Assembly: GCA_900230115.1 (NCBI GenBank)
Contig: LT907983.1
Coordinates: forward strand, 4,386,774-4,450,773
Length of the DNA: 64,000 nucleotides
Source: Spirosomataceae bacterium TFI 002
GTDB lineage: Bacteria; Bacteroidota; Bacteroidia; Cytophagales; Spirosomataceae
Direction: 5' to 3'
Shown: positions 7,903-17,318 of the stretch, piece after piece
How positions within the stretch are numbered: position 1 is the first letter of the stretch
Layout of the letters: each line of letters starts with the position of its first letter
Notes under the pieces: model-generated
What the model saw: only the letters and a program-made list of their open reading frames with translations
What the model was told of the DNA's origin: nothing
Database searches by the model: none
Made by a program: the position numbers and the translations under genes

Positions 7903-9360
7903 CTTCTTTGTTTTAATGTTTTTTTCTGAGGCTTCGTAAGACAAGTGTCCTGTTGAGCCTGATCCTAAAATCTCATACTGTTGTGTAGGTATTTGGGCAC
8001 GATACTGTGCAATAATCTCAGTATATTCTTTATTGCTGATTTCGTTATACCACTCTTGCGGGTCAACTTTATGGTCATAGAACTCTTCGGAACCATCATG
8101 GTATTGAAGAAAACGATAGCGTTCAGATATTATAGCATAATTACCTGGCCCAAAGCTGGTTCTTGCAAAGTATGGCCATTCTTCCTCTGGATTTTTCAAT
8201 AAAGGTACTAATGAACGACCCTCATGTTTAGGGTCTGGTTTTAGCTTTGTCAATTCTAATAATGTGGGGTAGACATCTAATAATTGCACTGGTTTGTTAC
8301 ATACTTTTCCTTCGGGAATGCCTGGCCCAATAATAATCAATGGAACTCGTGTTCCATCTTCCCATAAGCTTCGTTTGGCCCAGCGTTCTTTTTCGCCTAA
8401 ATGAAATCCATGATCGCTAAAGAGAACGACATAAGTGTTCTTCCCATAATCACCATTGTCTAGTGCGTCTAATACTCTTCCTACTTGTTCATCAACAAAA
8501 CTAACACAGGCTAAATAGGATTGCACCAAGGGTTTCCATTGTTGATTATCAGTTACCCATTCATGAGTTGGAGATACGTGCTTTAGTCTTGTTATATCTA
8601 CTCCATATTTTGAAATATCATCTAAATCATCTGTAATAGTTTTTGGTAGTTGAAGTGTTTTTAAAGGATACATATCAAACCACTTTTGTGGTGCAAACTG
8701 CGGTACATGTGGACGATAAAACCCTACTCCCATCCAAAATGGTTGGTCTTGTTTTTCAGACAAGCGTTCTTTTGCCCAACTTGCAATTTGGTAATCGGGC
8801 ATTTGTTCATCACGTTCTGGATAAACTCCCCAATCCCAAAGTGGATGGCCTGGAAACGTGCTTATTTTATTGTCTGGCATAGGTCCAAAACCTCCAAATT
8901 GTCCAGCATAATTCGGAATATGTCTTTCATTGATCCCTTTTCCATTGTGAAATAGTTTTCCTGCCGCAAATACATTGTAACCTTCCTGTTCAAATCGCTT
9001 TGGCATCACCAGATTTTCGTTCGCAACAGGAGATTCTGGGATATCTGGATTTAAAAAATATATACCCGATGTGCTTGGGTATAATGAGGTCATCATACTA
9101 GCACGGGAAGGATTGCAAACAGGAGCTTGACATTGTGCATTAGTAAAAAGTACGCCTCTCGCAGCTAACCTATCCATGTTTGGTGTCTTTGCTTGAGGGT
9201 GGCCACCCATTACCCCAATCCAATCATTGAGGTCATCAACCGCAATAAACAACACATTTAGTTTTTCAGATGAAATATTTTCAGCTGTTTTTTTTTGATT
9301 GCAGGCTTCTAGGGTAAAAAACAAGGCTATGGCCGAAACAAATAGTATCTTTTTTGTCAT
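7897..9360 (-). CDS. Lipoprotein S1 sulfatase, iduronate-2-sulfatase-like
   Basis: 487 residues. The lipobox 'TLEAC' puts a lipidated Cys at position 20. Sulfatase motifs: 'LFIAVDDLNDWIG' (Asp42, Asp43), 'CNPSRASMMTSLYPSTSG' with the formylglycine Cys82, 'AAGKLFHNG' and 'FSDHGFHLGEKERWAKRSLWEDGTRVPLIIIGPG'. The 'VDDLNDW', 'CNPSR' and 'SDHGFHLGEKE.WAK..LWE' combination is typical of iduronate-2-sulfatase-like enzymes (subfamily S1_7 in SulfAtlas, assigned from memory). Such enzymes occur in ulvan loci, acting on sulfated rhamnose or on uronate-containing oligomers. A shared PUL motif lies 69 bp upstream at 9430-9444. It reads toward the frameshifted sulfatase and they are likely co-transcribed. 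The lysine-rich tail 'EKNIKTKKR' is unremarkable. Confidence 0.93.
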   Translation of the reverse strand: MTKKILFVSAIALFFTLEACNQKKTAENISSEKLNVLFIAVDDLNDWIGVMGGHPQAKTPNMDRLAARGVLFTNAQCQAPVCNPSRASMMTSLYPSTSGIYFLNPDIPESPVANENLVMPKRFEQEGYNVFAAGKLFHNGKGINERHIPNYAGQFGGFGPMPDNKISTFPGHPLWDWGVYPERDEQMPDYQIASWAKERLSEKQDQPFWMGVGFYRPHVPQFAPQKWFDMYPLKTLQLPKTITDDLDDISKYGVDITRLKHVSPTHEWVTDNQQWKPLVQSYLACVSFVDEQVGRVLDALDNGDYGKNTYVVLFSDHGFHLGEKERWAKRSLWEDGTRVPLIIIGPGIPEGKVCNKPVQLLDVYPTLLELTKLKPDPKHEGRSLVPLLKNPEEEWPYFARTSFGPGNYAIISERYRFLQYHDGSEEFYDHKVDPQEWYNEISNKEYTEIIAQYRAQIPTQQYEILGSGSTGHLSYEASEKNIKTKKR

Positions 9361-9429
9361 AGGGTTATATCTTTCTACTATCGCATTTATAGAATTTGAT
9401 TGACAACATAAAACTCAGGAATTTAGAAA

Positions 9430-9444
9430 TAGAAACCATCCTGC
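9430..9444 (-). promoter_or_regulatory. Candidate PUL operator motif GCAGGATGGTTTCTA
   Basis: On the minus strand the sequence reads GCAGGATGGTTTCTA, 69 bp upstream of the sulfatase start at 9360. The same 15-mer with one change (GCAGGATAGTTTCTA) lies 50 bp upstream of the gene starting at 17145, and a plus-strand version 69 bp upstream of 17319. Matching strand and distance suggest a regulator site, perhaps for the HTCS protein (inference). Confidence 0.5.
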
Positions 9445-9540
9445 CATACCATGCATAATTTACTTTTTTTTTCAATATAGCCGGACTTTTAAAGGGGGGC
9501 TTTTATTTTTAATTGTTCAACTCTCAGTGTTACCTATAAA

Positions 9541-9697
9541 AAATGGCAAGAAAATTAATATAATTTTTTGCCTCTCAAGACTTAATAAACACAAAGTCCT
9601 AAAGTGTACGCTCCGATTGGTTAAGATTTCCAAAGGTTGAAGGAGGAGGCTCTCAAAGAAGATAATTATTAATTAGTCCTAACAAAAGAAAGTTTAC
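9541..9697 (-). repeat. IS-end-like repeat, copy B (inverted relative to copy A at 5049-5213)
   Basis: The 474-bp gap 9361-9834 has no gene. It holds the PUL motif and this repeat, whose minus-strand reading parallels copy A (see there) from GTAAACTTTC to the GGCAA..AATTTTCTTGCC hairpin at about 9544-9572. No transposase coding sequence remains beside it. Just outside, around 9476-9510, AGCC..CTTT/AAAG..GGCT followed by TTTTATTTTT looks like an orphan plus-strand terminator. The rest of the gap shows nothing recognisable. Confidence 0.55.
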
Positions 9698-9834
9698 TGT
9701 TTTAATATTTCCAAGCATGTTAGGACAGGATGGGTTATTATTTATTAAATTCTACATTTCGGATACAATTGAAAGAGATAGTTAAATAATGGTTGATGAA
9801 TAGATATTGGGGTGAATGAAATTTCGCCCCTTTA

Positions 9835-11493
9835 TCATTTAGAGAATATTTTATATTTATCGCTTAACAATTCAGGCATAGCAGATGGTGAATAGATAAT
9901 ACCTGAACCACGGTCTCCTTGTGGTTTATAATGTGGGCTATTTGAAGTACTTTCAGGTTGATATTTACTATTCCCGCTCTCAGATTTCCACCAATTCAAC
10001 CATTCAGTTTCTAATTTAGCTACCTCGGAACTATGAGTATTTGATACATCAATGGTTTCTAAAGGGTCTTTTACAATATTATACAACTCCCAACCATTTC
10101 CATCGACTTCAACCAAGCTCCATTGTTCCGTACGAATGGCACGGTTATCCATGAATTGAAAAAACATAGGAGCGTCCCGCTTCCATTCTTCTCCTTTTAA
10201 TAATGGAATAAATGATTTTCCAGCAGTGGTTTTACTTTCAACTGGCTGAATACTATTGATTTTAGCTACCTCCAAAAGACTAGGCATAATATCCACTAGA
10301 TTTAATTTTTCAGGTCTTATAGAATTGGGTGCTGATATTCCCTTAGGCCATTTTACTATTGCTCCCGTTTTTACACCACCTGAATGTTGGCTAATTTTAT
10401 AAAGCCTCAAAGGACTAACACTTGCATAAGCCCAACCCGTACCCACTTGGTAATTTGAGGTAGTGTCTCCTGGCAGAAGGCCTTTTTCTAACATTATTTT
10501 ATCCATTACAGAAAAGGAATCTGTACCATTATCACTTAAAAAAAGTATTATGGTATTTTCATCTTGTTTGGTAGCCTTTAAAGTTTCCATTAGTTGCCCA
10601 ATCCCATGGTCCATATTTTCTACCATTGCAGCGTATACAGACATCCGTAAATCTTCTAAATCCTTTTGTTCATCAGTTAACGTATTCCATTCTGGTAAGT
10701 TTAATGGGTAGTCGGGTACCGGTGTTTCGTGATTTAAGAGACCTAAAGCTTTTTGGTTTTTTATTCGCTTTTCTCTAACCGATTGCCAACCTTTTAAATA
10801 GGACCCTCTATATTTCATAATAGCCTCTTTAGAGGCTTGCAGAGGATTGTGGGGAGATTGATAACTGAGATAAAGGAAGAACGGCTGTTTAGTTTTATTA
10901 TTTTTAGGTTTAATAAATTCAAGGGCATTTTGAGAAAAGGCATCTGTAGAATAAAAACCCTTGTCAAAATCTTCAAATTTTTCTTCATTGATTCTATAAT
11001 CTTTACTTCCTTTAAAATAATTAGAATAGCCTCCTAAAAAGCCAAAAAAATAATCAAATCCTTTATTGTTTGGCTCTCCATCTAAATGCCATTTTCCGAT
11101 CAAGCCAGTTCTATAGCCTTCTTTTTTTAATTCTTGAGCTATATTTGGACCATTTTTAGCTCCATAACCTGCTCTTGGCCACCACTTACCTGTGAGCATG
11201 GCACTTCGAGAAATTACACACATTCCACCATTAAAAAAATTTGGTAATAACAAGCCTTCGTCTGCCATGGCATTTAAAGCTGGGGTATTTATTTCTCCAC
11301 CATAACAACCTAAATCGCTGTATCCCAAATCATCTGCCATGATGATAATTATATTTGGCTGTTCCTCGTTTTCTGATTTAGGTGCTTTGCAGCTAAATAC
11401 AAAAAGAGCAATAATAAGATAGATTAATCTATGTTTTATTGTTGAGAATGTTTTCACACCTAAGTGGTTTATAACTTCATAATATTCTTTCAT
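9835..11493 (-). CDS. S1 sulfatase with a non-canonical active-site signature (CVISR)
   Basis: 552 residues from the ATG at 11493; a longer reading to 11529 is possible, but the extra 12 residues look non-natural. A hydrophobic stretch ends in 'FVFSC', so Cys35 is probably lipidated, although the region before it is long. Fold motifs: 'PNIIIIMADDLGYSD', 'IGKWHLDGEPNNKGF', 'ILFLSDNGTDSF', 'HSGGVKTGAIVKWPKG'. The formylglycine signature reads C92-V-I-S-R instead of C-x-P-x-R. Established knowledge: formylglycine-generating enzyme recognises CxPxR, and the Pro is normally strongly conserved. The rest of the signature ('SAMLTGKWWPRAGYG') is good. The enzyme may be poorly matured, inactive, or matured by a tolerant partner. 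It is 32 bp or more after the next sulfatase gene, likely the same transcript. Confidence 0.9.
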   Translation of the reverse strand: MKEYYEVINHLGVKTFSTIKHRLIYLIIALFVFSCKAPKSENEEQPNIIIIMADDLGYSDLGCYGGEINTPALNAMADEGLLLPNFFNGGMCVISRSAMLTGKWWPRAGYGAKNGPNIAQELKKEGYRTGLIGKWHLDGEPNNKGFDYFFGFLGGYSNYFKGSKDYRINEEKFEDFDKGFYSTDAFSQNALEFIKPKNNKTKQPFFLYLSYQSPHNPLQASKEAIMKYRGSYLKGWQSVREKRIKNQKALGLLNHETPVPDYPLNLPEWNTLTDEQKDLEDLRMSVYAAMVENMDHGIGQLMETLKATKQDENTIILFLSDNGTDSFSVMDKIMLEKGLLPGDTTSNYQVGTGWAYASVSPLRLYKISQHSGGVKTGAIVKWPKGISAPNSIRPEKLNLVDIMPSLLEVAKINSIQPVESKTTAGKSFIPLLKGEEWKRDAPMFFQFMDNRAIRTEQWSLVEVDGNGWELYNIVKDPLETIDVSNTHSSEVAKLETEWLNWWKSESGNSKYQPESTSNSPHYKPQGDRGSGIIYSPSAMPELLSDKYKIFSK

Positions 11494-11561
11494 ATTGGTA
11501 TTATTATTGACTATATCTTGTGATGACAAGACATACTATTTTTTTAATAAAATTCTTCCTT

Positions 11562-13265
11562 TTAAATCTGTTCTTTATATGTTGAAAAGAGATCGACAAA
11601 TGGAGTGTCTCGAGCTTCTTTTTTAGGGTCATAATTATCGTTTATGGAAGGCCAATAACGTTTATCAATTTTTAGCTTTAACCAATCCATTAACTTGGCA
11701 AACATTTCATCTTTTAGTTCGGGATTTATGTTTATTAAATTGTCCTTTTCGAATGGGTCTTTTTCAATATTATATAAGTACAACCTACCATACCAATCAT
11801 AAATCAGTTTAAAATCACCATCTCGAATAGCGGAATGGGGCGTGAGTGCATAAGGCTCATAGGGGCTGTTATAAATCACATTAAAAGGATAATGCCAGTA
11901 ATGTGTGGTTTTAGCATAACTATTATTCTCATTTCTAAGATCTGAAAGTATAGGGATTAAGCTTTCACCATCAAGATCATTTTTAGTAACAATTTCTTTC
12001 GAATTATAACCTGCAGCTTCTAAAATAGATGGATAAATATCAGTACAATCTACAGGAACATCTATCCATTTTCCTTCTTGTACTTTCCCTTTCCATCTAA
12101 AAACTAAAGGGACTCTTATTCCACCTTCGGTTACACAGGCTTTCCCTCCTAAAAATGGGTCGTTGTTAGTACCCATGCCATTTGGGGTGATTTCAGCATC
12201 TATTCCTCCATTATCCGACATAAAAATAACAAGTGTGTTATCTTCTATGCCTAGCTCCTTTAATTTTTCTAAGATACTTCCTACGGAACGATCCAAGCTT
12301 TTTATCATGGAGGCATAAACAGGGTCTTTATGTCCATTCCACCCCTTGGTTTTTTTAGAATCAAAATGAGTAATCTCATCATCTTTCCCTTGATAAGGTG
12401 AGTGTATGGCAAAATGTGAAAAATAAAGGAAAAAAGGCTTTTCCTTTATTTTTGCTCTTTCCTCAATAAACTGTAAAGCCTGTATTGTAAGGTCATCTGT
12501 TAAATAGTTTTCATTGGTTTCTTTTCCAGAATTTCCTATTTCCAGTGCTTCTGCCGCTACTTTTGGGAACATTTTATTAGTGCTATTATTCCAAGCATTT
12601 TTCCAATTGAAATAAGCAGATCCGCCAGCATCATACCAAGCAATTGGTTCAAATCCTTGGTCTATGGGCTGATATCCTTTAGCACCAAAACCACCAATAT
12701 GCCATTTGCCAATAAAGCCTGAATGATAATCTACCAACGCTTCGGCAATGGAAAGTTCATCTTTGCCATTGTCTATATCGCTTCCAGTTGGTACTGCAGA
12801 ATTAGAAATTCCATTTATAAGAGCTTGCTCTATTTTAATATTGTCTTTGTGTTCAAATACATCATGGACGTAAAACCCTTTAGGGACTTGAACATTTTGA
12901 TTATAGTAAGTTGCCCGTGGTGGCATAGCTGTTGTAAAACCAACTCTTCCAGCGTATTTACCTGTTAAAATACTGGCTCGAGTAGGGGAGCATAATTGAT
13001 TGGCATATGCCTGCGAAAAGGATGTTCCTTCACTTACCAACTTATCTATGTTTGGTGTTTCATAAAACATTTCAGACGGATGTGTGCCTGTAAATTTATT
13101 GGCATATGCTCCACTATCCATAATACCATAATCATCGGCTAGGATAAAAATAATATTTGGGCGGCTTTCTGATTTATTTTCATCTTCTTTTACCGATTTA
13201 CATCCTACAAATAAAACAACTGTAAGACTAAAAATAATATTTTTCAAAAAAGTCATTTGTTCCAT
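11562..13265 (-). CDS. Lipoprotein S1 sulfatase
   Basis: 567 residues; an alternative start three codons in (13256, 'MTFLKN') would also leave a good signal. The lipobox 'LFVGC' puts the lipidated Cys at position 22. Motifs: 'PNIIFILADDYGIMD' (metal Asp44, Asp45), 'QLCSPTRASILTGKYAGRVG' with formylglycine Cys92, 'FIGKWHIGG', 'IFMSDNGGIDAE' and 'GKACVTEGGIRVPLVFRWKGK'. It is longer than most S1 enzymes because of inserts in the first half (about 55-70 and 120-165). It follows the multidomain glycosidase at 17145-13282 by only 16 bp and precedes the CVISR sulfatase, so the three probably form one minus-strand operon driven from 17150-17250. Sulfate position is unknown. Confidence 0.93.
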   Translation of the reverse strand: MEQMTFLKNIIFSLTVVLFVGCKSVKEDENKSESRPNIIFILADDYGIMDSGAYANKFTGTHPSEMFYETPNIDKLVSEGTSFSQAYANQLCSPTRASILTGKYAGRVGFTTAMPPRATYYNQNVQVPKGFYVHDVFEHKDNIKIEQALINGISNSAVPTGSDIDNGKDELSIAEALVDYHSGFIGKWHIGGFGAKGYQPIDQGFEPIAWYDAGGSAYFNWKNAWNNSTNKMFPKVAAEALEIGNSGKETNENYLTDDLTIQALQFIEERAKIKEKPFFLYFSHFAIHSPYQGKDDEITHFDSKKTKGWNGHKDPVYASMIKSLDRSVGSILEKLKELGIEDNTLVIFMSDNGGIDAEITPNGMGTNNDPFLGGKACVTEGGIRVPLVFRWKGKVQEGKWIDVPVDCTDIYPSILEAAGYNSKEIVTKNDLDGESLIPILSDLRNENNSYAKTTHYWHYPFNVIYNSPYEPYALTPHSAIRDGDFKLIYDWYGRLYLYNIEKDPFEKDNLININPELKDEMFAKLMDWLKLKIDKRYWPSINDNYDPKKEARDTPFVDLFSTYKEQI

Positions 13266-13281
13266 GTGAGTTTAAAGGCTT

Positions 13282-16200
13282 TTATTCTGTGTATTGGTAG
13301 TTTGCCCTTCTATTAGGTGCGTTATCTCCTGCTTCAAATAAATTATGTATGCTTTGCAATTTTGGCGGATTATCTACCCAATGGAAACCAAAATTCAAGG
13401 TGCCGTTTTTTTCCAGCAGGCTTCTAGGAATAGCTAACATTAGTTCGTTTTCAGACATCCTAAAAGATGAGGTTTGTGATTTTTCCCATCCTCTTTTAGG
13501 ATTGAATTTCTTTATTGTTGTTGATCCCTTTTTTATCCCATCATGATTGATGAGTAAATCATAACCTTCCCAGCCTGTAGATTTATCCAAGTCGGAATCT
13601 ATAAGTAACAGCATCCAATTTTCTTTTTCAGGGTTTGAAACTTTGTCTTTTGTTCTAATATAAAAATAGACATACTGATCATCTCGTACCACTTTTGATT
13701 CTAATATGTCATTTCTGCCTTGGGTGTTGAGGTACGGTCCTGCACTCCCTTGCTTTAAACTATGCCGATGTTCAGTGTCACCCAAGTTATCTATATAGCT
13801 TGTGCTTACTTTTACCCATTGTTCAAAGCTGCCTGAGATATCAATGGTTTTTTTCAATCCAGGATCTACTGGTTTTTCTACTCCTTTAAACCTCCTAACA
13901 TTAGCCATTAATTGATAATAATAATTATCTGAATGACCTCCCTTCATAGGCTCTATATCACGACTATATTCTTGGTTATACTGGTCAATAAAATAGACAT
14001 CACCTTCTTTGAGTTCCTTGCCTATTTTCCCTAAGTGTGCCCCTGGGTAAAAACTCCATTTTTGAAGTTCCATACTTATATTTTTACTCATTTTCTGTTT
14101 CCCTGCGGACCATTCGTTCCATCCTGTTACAAAGACAAACTCTGGGTCGACTTCAAGAGCTCTATCCCATTGTTCCTGAAAAAAAAGACCTTTATCTGTA
14201 TCGGGAGTTACATCCAACTCATTCGTTTCTGGTTGATGAAAATTATGAAAACTCCTTCCAATATTTGAAAGTGGATGTTCAGCAACTGCCACGGGAATCA
14301 TTTCTTTTTCGGTTGGATATTCATGCCATGCGACAGCTTGGGGGAAGTGATCTACCCACGGCCATTCGTCTTTCCCTTTCTGATCATACCAAGGTAAAGT
14401 AGTCCATGCCCAGCTTTGCCTTAGGTTGAAAAAGGCCTTGATTTCTTTAGAAAAGTCAATATCATTCACTCTGTTTCTTTGAGGCAGTTCATGTTGACCA
14501 TAGAGCAATAAAGGTTTCCCCTTCCATTGAAACCATATGTCTTTGTAAAGTCCTTTGGAATAAAATTCTTCCCACAGCTTATTGACCGATATTTCACTTC
14601 CCAAAAACGTTATAAACGGAGTCAATTCTCCATCATTTCGCATTTTTGAGAATACTTTGCAGATCTTCAAATAGGTATCTGGATAGGTTTTGTTGTTGGT
14701 TACATCCAAAATAATAACATCTATTCCCGCATCAGTCAATTGATTTGCATGCCTGCGTATTGCCCACTCTTCATGGTTCAGATAATAACCGATTTCGGGC
14801 TCTCCCCAGTAATGACTTCCATTACCCCATTGCGGATTTTTTGGATTTCCTTTAAGTATTTGGGTTACGTTAAATGGTCCTGAGTTTTCAGAATTGTTAT
14901 GAGTCATAAAGTAAAAAATTCCAACATACCGATTCTTTTTAGGTGGGCCAACTTCTCTAAAATTTGGTAATTTTCTGCCTAAGGCATCCGTTGCTGTCCA
15001 ATTTCGGTTAACGATGTTCGTTGACGATTTTAGTTTTTTTTTACCAATTTCACCTTTGTATCGAACTTCATCCCAACTCTCTATGCCAATCATTTCTTTA
15101 TATTGATCATATACTTCATCTTCTTTTTCTGTACCAAAGGCTTGATAGACTTTCCAAACGGGCTTAATACCACTAGGATCTTCCTCATCATCTGGGAAAC
15201 GCCTTAAGCCTATACGTAAACCGCCTTCTCTACGGTTGTCTTGCCAGTTGTGATATTGGAAACCATCAAACCCGTCTAAATATTTAATCTTTTTCATGGC
15301 ATAGGCCATTCCTGCCGCTTGCTCTTTTAAATCTTGCTCACTGTAAGTTGGGGAGTTAGTTCCGTTTTCTGATAAGTAAACGAGACGCTTAGTCTTTCCT
15401 TTAAATAATACTTCAGGCTGTTTTACCCAAGCATCCAATACTTCAGTGTTTTTAAAGGTAATAAGTTGTGTATCGAAATCGAAACTCACTTTATTATCTA
15501 GCCATGTCTTAGGCTCTCGCAAAGATTCTGGATAAGGGTGCTGTGCAATAGCCCATTCAAAATCACCTTCCGCTTTGGAGAATTGTAATAGTTGCTCTAG
15601 TAGTTCTTTTGAATGATAGAAGTGCGGATTGGAAGTCCAATTCCAATAATGCGTGAGGGTAATAAATACTTTTGAATTAGCATTGTATTTTCTGGCTATA
15701 TTATGCGTCATTCGCATTGATTTATGGTAGATATCCATAAATACTAGAGCTGTTTTTTCACCTGCATTGGTCCAAACCCATCCTGCATCCACTTCGTTGT
15801 GAATAATCCAATGATGAATGCGTCCATATTTTTTATCGGCTCTCATATAACGGTTTGCTAGAAAATCAAGAACGGCAGCATAGTACTGTACACCTTCAGG
15901 AGTGGTTAAATTGGGCATGGAATAAATCCCGGAAGGGTCACAATCTGGATGTTGAAGAATTCGTCCTATTTCTTTATCAGCAGCTTTTGAAGCCTTATCC
16001 ACTAATAAGATGGCTGATACTTCAATGTTTCTTTCGGAGGTACTAAGAAACGTTTTGTCCTGAAGCTCAATCTCTTTTTTGTCAACGTAATAGGTGTTTC
16101 CCATGTACTCGAAAGGCATATTTTCTGGTGAAGGTCCGGATCGAAAAAATTTAGTTACCCATATATTAACTGTCGCACTGGTAATACCTAAACTGTCTAA

Positions 16201-17145
16201 ATCTGTATAAGGTGCTTGACGATTGATACTATAGCCACCCAATCCTTTAATGGTGGATGGCTTAACAAATGGATAATTATATTTTGGACCAACGGAATCA
16301 GTATATCGTGCATGCGAAACACCTTTATACTTTGAATCTTCTTTTTCAACAATCATCCATTTGGATAGTAATCGGTCTTGCTTGTAACCATGTCGAGTTA
16401 CAAAACGCTTCAATTTAATGTCGAAGAATTTATTTTTAGGATTTATGGGTTCCAAAAACTCAAAGTTTTGAAGCTCTGTACCATTTTCATAAACACCAAT
16501 TTCTGCAAGAAATAGGTCTTTGCTAGCGGAAACTTCCCCTTCAATTCTAACATGCTCATCATTAACCAACACGTTTGAAATTTGATTAGGGAAGTCTTTA
16601 TTCAAATAGGCTGTCAAACCATTTTCATAGATCAATTCTTGTTGTTTTTTGGCTTCTTTGTTTGTTTGAATTTCCAATTCACGTTTAGTTTGCTCACGAA
16701 GAACTAAGTTTTTCAATTGAATATTTAATTCTGGTGCTTCTCCAAAGTCCAAACGCAGGTAATCTCCCTTTTTACCCCAATTTTTAAGTTCTTCTGTTAA
16801 ATCAATACTAAATTGAACCCAACCTTCAGTAGAACCAATATCTCTTACTGTATTGGGTTTCAATAAATCATTAGCTGGGTAAAAATGAACTTGTATAAAA
16901 TCTACTCCAGTAGGGCAAAAATATTCAAATGATAATCGATTGTTTTCCTTTTTTAAATCTACTATTAAAGGATTAATAAATAAATAAGGGTCCTTTCCTA
17001 AAGTTTTAACATCGTATATCTCTCCTTCTAAAACATGCAATTCTATTTGGTTATAATTCTTTGTGTTTATATTCAAAGAGGTTATTGAAGTTTGAGCAAA
17101 GAGCCCCAAAGGGCACATTATAAAAAACAAAAAGTATCTAAGCAT
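13282..17145 (-). CDS. Secreted three-part glycosidase candidate: DUF5722-like + GH71/GH99-like + CBM9-like
   Basis: 1287 residues with a signal peptide (MLRYFLFFIMCPLGLFAQ). Residues about 1-290 hold beta-rich accessory sequence. About 295-700 form a TIM-barrel-like domain with 'HHWIIHNEVDAGWVW' (Glu451); the His-Asn-Glu pattern is that of the acid/base in clan-A hydrolases, and the segment resembles DUF5722 proteins. About 735-1090 resembles GH71/GH99-like domains: 'VGIFYFMTHNN', 'LTDAGIDVIILDVTNNKTYP', 'WFQWKGKPLLLYG', 'FVTGWNEWSAG' (Glu1011). About 1098-1280 is a CBM9-like beta domain. I know of no assigned activity for this combination. Operon position with sulfatases in a rhamnose locus suggests attack on the sulfated polymer backbone or side chains (inference). 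Domain calls are from memory of family wording. Confidence 0.8.
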   Translation of the reverse strand: MLRYFLFFIMCPLGLFAQTSITSLNINTKNYNQIELHVLEGEIYDVKTLGKDPYLFINPLIVDLKKENNRLSFEYFCPTGVDFIQVHFYPANDLLKPNTVRDIGSTEGWVQFSIDLTEELKNWGKKGDYLRLDFGEAPELNIQLKNLVLREQTKRELEIQTNKEAKKQQELIYENGLTAYLNKDFPNQISNVLVNDEHVRIEGEVSASKDLFLAEIGVYENGTELQNFEFLEPINPKNKFFDIKLKRFVTRHGYKQDRLLSKWMIVEKEDSKYKGVSHARYTDSVGPKYNYPFVKPSTIKGLGGYSINRQAPYTDLDSLGITSATVNIWVTKFFRSGPSPENMPFEYMGNTYYVDKKEIELQDKTFLSTSERNIEVSAILLVDKASKAADKEIGRILQHPDCDPSGIYSMPNLTTPEGVQYYAAVLDFLANRYMRADKKYGRIHHWIIHNEVDAGWVWTNAGEKTALVFMDIYHKSMRMTHNIARKYNANSKVFITLTHYWNWTSNPHFYHSKELLEQLLQFSKAEGDFEWAIAQHPYPESLREPKTWLDNKVSFDFDTQLITFKNTEVLDAWVKQPEVLFKGKTKRLVYLSENGTNSPTYSEQDLKEQAAGMAYAMKKIKYLDGFDGFQYHNWQDNRREGGLRIGLRRFPDDEEDPSGIKPVWKVYQAFGTEKEDEVYDQYKEMIGIESWDEVRYKGEIGKKKLKSSTNIVNRNWTATDALGRKLPNFREVGPPKKNRYVGIFYFMTHNNSENSGPFNVTQILKGNPKNPQWGNGSHYWGEPEIGYYLNHEEWAIRRHANQLTDAGIDVIILDVTNNKTYPDTYLKICKVFSKMRNDGELTPFITFLGSEISVNKLWEEFYSKGLYKDIWFQWKGKPLLLYGQHELPQRNRVNDIDFSKEIKAFFNLRQSWAWTTLPWYDQKGKDEWPWVDHFPQAVAWHEYPTEKEMIPVAVAEHPLSNIGRSFHNFHQPETNELDVTPDTDKGLFFQEQWDRALEVDPEFVFVTGWNEWSAGKQKMSKNISMELQKWSFYPGAHLGKIGKELKEGDVYFIDQYNQEYSRDIEPMKGGHSDNYYYQLMANVRRFKGVEKPVDPGLKKTIDISGSFEQWVKVSTSYIDNLGDTEHRHSLKQGSAGPYLNTQGRNDILESKVVRDDQYVYFYIRTKDKVSNPEKENWMLLLIDSDLDKSTGWEGYDLLINHDGIKKGSTTIKKFNPKRGWEKSQTSSFRMSENELMLAIPRSLLEKNGTLNFGFHWVDNPPKLQSIHNLFEAGDNAPNRRANYQYTE

Positions 17146-17195
17146 AAAATATATGAGATGTTGTTACTGACATCTAAAATTACATTGGTTTTTTT

Positions 17196-17210
17196 TAGAA
17201 ACTATCCTGC
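17196..17210 (-). promoter_or_regulatory. Candidate PUL operator motif GCAGGATAGTTTCTA
   Basis: Minus-strand reading GCAGGATAGTTTCTA, 50 bp upstream of the start at 17145. It differs by one base from the motif at 9430-9444. A TAATTTTA stretch between motif and gene could be a -7 box. Confidence 0.5.
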
Positions 17211-17236
17211 TGAATAGGGTCTGTTGGCAGAAAGTA

Positions 17237-17249
17237 CAGGATTGTTTTA
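17237..17249 (+). promoter_or_regulatory. Candidate PUL operator motif CAGGATTGTTTTA
   Basis: Plus-strand CAGGATTGTTTTA, 69 bp upstream of the sulfatase start at 17319. Together with 17196-17210 it forms an outward-facing pair in a divergent promoter region. Confidence 0.4.
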
Positions 17250-17318
17250 TTAATGTTTATAAATAGTTTCGCTGTCTGAACATAGGAATTTGCAAACTTC
17301 CTAAACGCATAGAAAACA

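Noticed and set aside
12723..12968. Long antisense ORFs inside sulfatase and glycosidase genes (also 14037-14402, 18032-18427 and similar)
   Set aside because: These are mirror frames of well-supported genes with no own family features.
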